NCBI GenBank assembly: GCA_963693085.1 | Contig: OY856409.1 | Coordinates: 1,332,078,415-1,332,142,414, forward strand | Source of the DNA: Alisma plantago-aquatica | Taxonomy: Eukaryota > Streptophyta > Magnoliopsida > Alismatales > Alismataceae | Length of the DNA: 64,000 nucleotides | Direction of reading: 5' to 3' | Shown: positions 60,550 through 64,000 of the stretch, one piece after another | Position numbering within the stretch: position 1 is the first letter of the stretch | How the letters are laid out: each line of letters begins with the position of its first letter | Position numbers and translations under genes: made by a program | The notes under the pieces: model-generated | Seen by the model: only the letters and a program-made list of their open reading frames with translations | The model's database searches: none | Told to the model about the DNA's origin: nothing

Positions 60550-61600
60550 CCAAACGGTCTTAGTCACTCAGACATTGAATGGTTTGACGTCGTTTAAGCA
60601 AAACCATAATGAAACCATATGGACATCTCTTACTTGAAACCACTTGGGTCTCCAAACGGTTTGAGACCGTTTGATCTCAAATGGTATTAAGACTGTTTGG
60701 ACCCAAACGGCCTTGAGACTATTTGGACCCAAACGGTCTTGAGACCGTTTGGTCCAAACCCTCTCAAAACTGAATCGACCAACAAGGTCTTTCAACACTT
60801 ATCAATTCAGGGTTTCAATCATTAAACTCTCTATCAATTGAACTACTGATTTGTTCTTCAATTGAATCATTGAATCACCCTTCAATTGGACCTTCAATTA
60901 GATTTTTTAACCCAATTGAACTAAGGTTTATAATCAAGAAACCATCAATTAGGGTATTGAAATCGAAGAACCATCAATGATTGACATTGTGGAACTAATT
61001 CAATTGAAATCGTTGGATCATCATCAAACCATGACATGACTTGACCTCAAACGGTCTTGAGGTCATTTGAATAATCTCCAAATGGTCTTGAGACTGTTTG
61101 ACTCATCCCATCATTGGAATTTATAAAATTCACTTAGAGTTTGCATTATTGAATCGATCATCAATTAAGCTAGTGATTATACTTCAATTTGATGTCACTG
61201 GATCTTCAACCATCCAATCATACACCACCATAGACCTATAAACGGTCATGGTTTACCTCCAAACGGTCTTGAGACTGTTTGGGTGACCTCCAAATGGTCT
61301 TGAGACCGTTTGGGCTAATCAACCCAAAAATTGATTCAATTACTTAAGGGTTCCACACTCAACCCGATTAGGGTTTGCATTTAAGGAATCATTCAGAATT
61401 GAAACCTTCAAGATCAAACCAATTGAAACCATTGGATCAATATCCAAGTACAACAACATATTTCCTCAAACATTCAACCATTTCAAATGGTCAACCACTC
61501 CAAATGGTTTGGAACCCAAACCTCCAAACGGTTTGCAAACCGTTTGGTCATCAAACGGTTTGGTGAAACTGTTTGGACCAAATGTTGAAACTGTTTGCAA
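60550..61600. repeat. Cluster of near-palindromic AAACGGTCT units, 5' LTR
   Basis: Same unit as in the other LTR. Four tandem copies sit at about 60,651-60,755 (three in the partner), two at 61,257-61,315 (one in the partner), and an extra half unit near 61,480. The cluster lies 1.4-2.5 kb from the LTR start in element orientation. Confidence 0.85.
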
Positions 61601-63001
61601 TAGATATTTGTGGAGGTGTGTGCTTATGATGATGTCATCATCATCAGGCTATAAACCCATGAAGCTTTCTGTGATTTTCATGGTGATTGCATCAATCAAC
61701 CAGATAAAATTTCGGAAACAAAGAAAGAATCAACAATTGATGAAGATATGGAATCAGTAACAAAGTTCAAGGGTTCAAGTTATATAAACCGCCTTCAATT
61801 GAGCTTCAAAGCTTGGATTCTTACGTCAAAAATGGTGGAAGAAGCTTTTGCAACCCTCCCAAGGCTTGTCCTCAAGCTTTGGAGTGAAAAGATTGGCTAG
61901 GATTGAAGATGGAGTGAAATAGAGAAGAAATCATGCATTGTTTTGTGATTTCCACCATGAATTCAAGGTGAAAGAAGGTCAAGAAGCTTACCAACAGGTT
62001 GGGGGTCGTCCTCCTGTTTCTCCAAGCTCCCTTGGTCGTTTTTACAAACAAGAAGTGAAAGTGGATTCGAAATTATCCCTTCACCTCAAAGATAAAGGAG
62101 CTTATATATGAATTTTATTGAAAATTCATTTAAGAGAGAGGAAGTAGGAATTATCTCCTCAACTTTCTTTCCATATGCCCCCTTATTTTCCTTAGGGACG
62201 AGGCTATCCTATTTTCCTCTTATTCCTCTAAGTTATCCACGATTTAAAGTAAAACAAACTAAGCACCTTAAATCATATTATAATAATATCCATAAGTGAG
62301 TGGATATTTCTTTTTCTTTTCTTAATGTGAGTGGGTTCTCCACTCACATAGATATTTCCTTTGCCTTTTCAAGGCACAAGGACGTACACACATAACCAAA
62401 CTCAACCATTATAGTTTTGGTTGAAGGGAAATCCAATTAATGTAATTATTTTTGCATAAAATTGAGTTAGGGTTTCAATTATGCTTAAATCTTGATTATT
62501 TTAATATCAAGATTCTCTCTCCTTCAAAATGATTCAAATGAGGCGCCCCTCTCAAATAATTTTCTCTAACAAATGACAATAATCATGAGGGACCCTCATG
62601 AAGTGGTATTTTTCATATTGAACCCTAGATTTTGGGTAAATTGCACATTACACCAAAACTAGGTTTTAATGCACAAACATTGCTCAACATGCTCTTTCTT
62701 GTTATTCAGGCTTGTAGAAGCCATAATACTACATCATACTCATTCCCATGATGCTTCAACACATGAGGAACATTGTATCATGTACAATTTGCAAGTTCAC
62801 CCCTCAACTTGGGTAATTTGCACTTTAGTCCAAAACTAACAAAACATTGTTTCAACATTATTCAAAAGGGACTAAAATTGAAATATAAGTTCCTCTTGAG
62901 CCTTAATTACTTTTAGAGAGATAAGAGAGAGCATATAATCAACTTCGTTAAGAAAAATATCTAGGTTTAAGCATAACCCAGGTCAGGGATGTTACACTTA
63001 T

Positions 63002-64000
63002 GTTCGGCCTTCACCCTCTGACATGTATGACAACTGGCCACATGCAACTCTATATACTTCTTCATCTCAGGCCTTCAATGTACTACTACAAATTTCAGCT
63101 ATCTTGGTAGTACCATGGTGTATGGTGTACTTAAAATCATGAGCTTCTACATTTCATGATTCCTCAAGGTTGACTCCTCAGAAACCCTAAAGCACTCTAG
63201 TAGTGGGTTCTACCACCTTCCCTTTTCCTGAGAGGTGTATCTAAGGTTCTTACAACTATCCTTCTATCTTATCAAGGTCTGGGCTGGCTAACTAGGAAAC
63301 CACTAACTCGACCAATAGGTCTGGTTGTATTTGGATGTTAGTCATACATGTGTCATCTTATAATGACCGTAGGGTTCACCTAGCAACCTCTGCTAGCCTC
63401 TCCACTGGCCAAACAAGATAGCTTGTACACCTGAGTTGTATTCAGATGAGAACATCTTGTTACCACATAAGCTTCCTTATATGTAGGAGATGGTGAGACA
63501 TAAACCTTCATATAATCCACTCATCATCCTCATCTAGGGTTTAAGTCTAACTGAGTCAAGAAAACTTTAAGCTCATCATCTTGATTACCAAACCCAAGAT
63601 GCAACTCTTAGGATCCAAATTGCTTTTGACAAGTATGTTCTCATATGATGGTTACCTTAGTTCATCTATGATTTCATACCATCCATCCAAAAAAACTCTC
63701 AAAAAGGTGTGATACTTCCTTCAATCCTCAAACATCATAGAATGGTTTCAACTCATATCACCTCTATATTTAGCATATGGCACACATTTTATCCTATCTC
63801 TCACACCTAGAACAAGAAGAAATAGGCATTTGGCTGCAGTCCATATACAGAGTTCATCCTGTTCCAAGAGTAGAGATGGTGCGTCACACATCGCCATCAC
63901 TCTTTTCCAATCTAAGTTGAAACATACTTCACATGACTTCTCACCATGAACATCTCCATTATGGGTCTACACCCATGGGCAGACTTTTCCCATCACCTCT
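63002..64000 (-). pseudogene. Element D interior, continuing off the window
   Basis: It parallels 26,537-27,540 of element A: words such as CAACTCTATATACTTCTTC, CATGATTCCTCAAGGTTGAC and TGAAACATACTTCACATG recur in order. It should encode the pol part upstream of integrase on the minus strand, but stops are dense and I could not read RT or RNase H motifs with confidence. Confidence 0.6.

Larger units (their letters stand above)
49544..62996 (-). mobile_element. Element C: giant-LTR, gag-only non-autonomous Ty3/gypsy element
   Basis: LTRs of 5,173 bp (49,544-54,716) and 5,256 bp (57,741-62,996) enclose only 3,024 bp. The interior has a tRNA-Met primer site and a decayed gag with a zinc knuckle, but no protease, RT, RNase H or integrase. 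A 16-unit minisatellite and unrecognised DNA lie where pol would be. TSD is CTTAT. About 4 differences in about 128 LTR bases compared by eye suggest a younger insertion than A. Its spread would have needed enzymes from a related complete element. Confidence 0.9.
57741..62996 (-). repeat. Element C 5' LTR, 5,256 bp
   Basis: Plus-strand ends are TGTGACGCATC and CAGGGATGTTACA. It is 83 bases longer than its partner. Three extra repeat units, near 60,700, 61,257 and 61,480, account for about that amount. Confidence 0.92.
46693..64000 (-). mobile_element. Element D: relative of A, truncated, split by element C
   Basis: A partial 3' LTR (46,693-48,443), a purine tract and pol remnants (48,457-49,543) are diverged copies of the element A regions. 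The interior resumes at 63,002 after element C and runs off the window, parallel to 26,537-27,540 of A. The LTR lacks roughly its outer 1.2 kb, and no duplication can be seen on that side. The 5' LTR must lie beyond 64,000 if it exists. Confidence 0.8.

Noticed and set aside
1..64000. Host genes, tRNA or rRNA
   Set aside because: No frame outside the transposons has recognisable protein motifs or a plausible exon series, and I saw no tRNA or rRNA signature by eye. A trained gene-finder and tRNA scan would be decisive.

Overview
The window looks like plant nuclear DNA, most likely from a flowering plant with a repeat-rich genome. It is AT-rich and is filled with chromovirus-type Ty3/gypsy LTR retrotransposons primed by initiator tRNA-Met, plant L1-like LINEs and a hAT-type MITE. 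I found no intact host gene, tRNA or rRNA, and no open, functional transposon polyprotein. The recognisable coding sequence is all decayed transposon sequence. Family names rest on motifs read by eye; no search was run.

Left part (1-22,498). Low-complexity, gene-free DNA holds a 528-bp hAT-like MITE (4,861-5,388), a plus-strand gypsy remnant (about 6.5-9.05 kb: gag, RT, RNase H) and three minus-strand LINE copies (about 10.2-11.4, 11.8-14.0 and 19.7-22.5 kb). Two of the LINE copies share an internal duplication of about 0.5 kb.

Middle part (22,494-46,591). This is a nested stack supported by target-site duplications (TSDs). Element A (22,499-46,586, TSD AAACC) split the third LINE, whose next stretch resumes at 46,587. 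Element B (27,637-39,721, TSD GAGTG), a chromovirus, sits inside A. A 675-bp poly(A) retroposon, R1 (35,424-36,098, TSD TCATAGGATC), sits inside the gag of B. A second retroposon of about 1.97 kb, R2 (44,573-46,540), sits inside the 5' LTR of A. Divergence between LTR pairs, sampled by eye, agrees with this order: A is older than B.

Right part (46,693-64,000). Element D, a diverged relative of A running off the window, is split by element C (49,544-62,996, TSD CTTAT). C is unusual. Its LTRs exceed 5 kb each while its interior is only about 3 kb, with a decayed gag and no pol. A 16-unit minisatellite lies where pol would be. Its LTRs carry a cluster of near-palindromic AAACGGTCT/AGACCGTTT units, which differ in number between the two LTRs, and a 28-bp array containing telo-box motifs.

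A, B, C and D all read on the minus strand. C is the best candidate here for something undescribed: a non-autonomous, gag-only, giant-LTR element with three separate tandem arrays.
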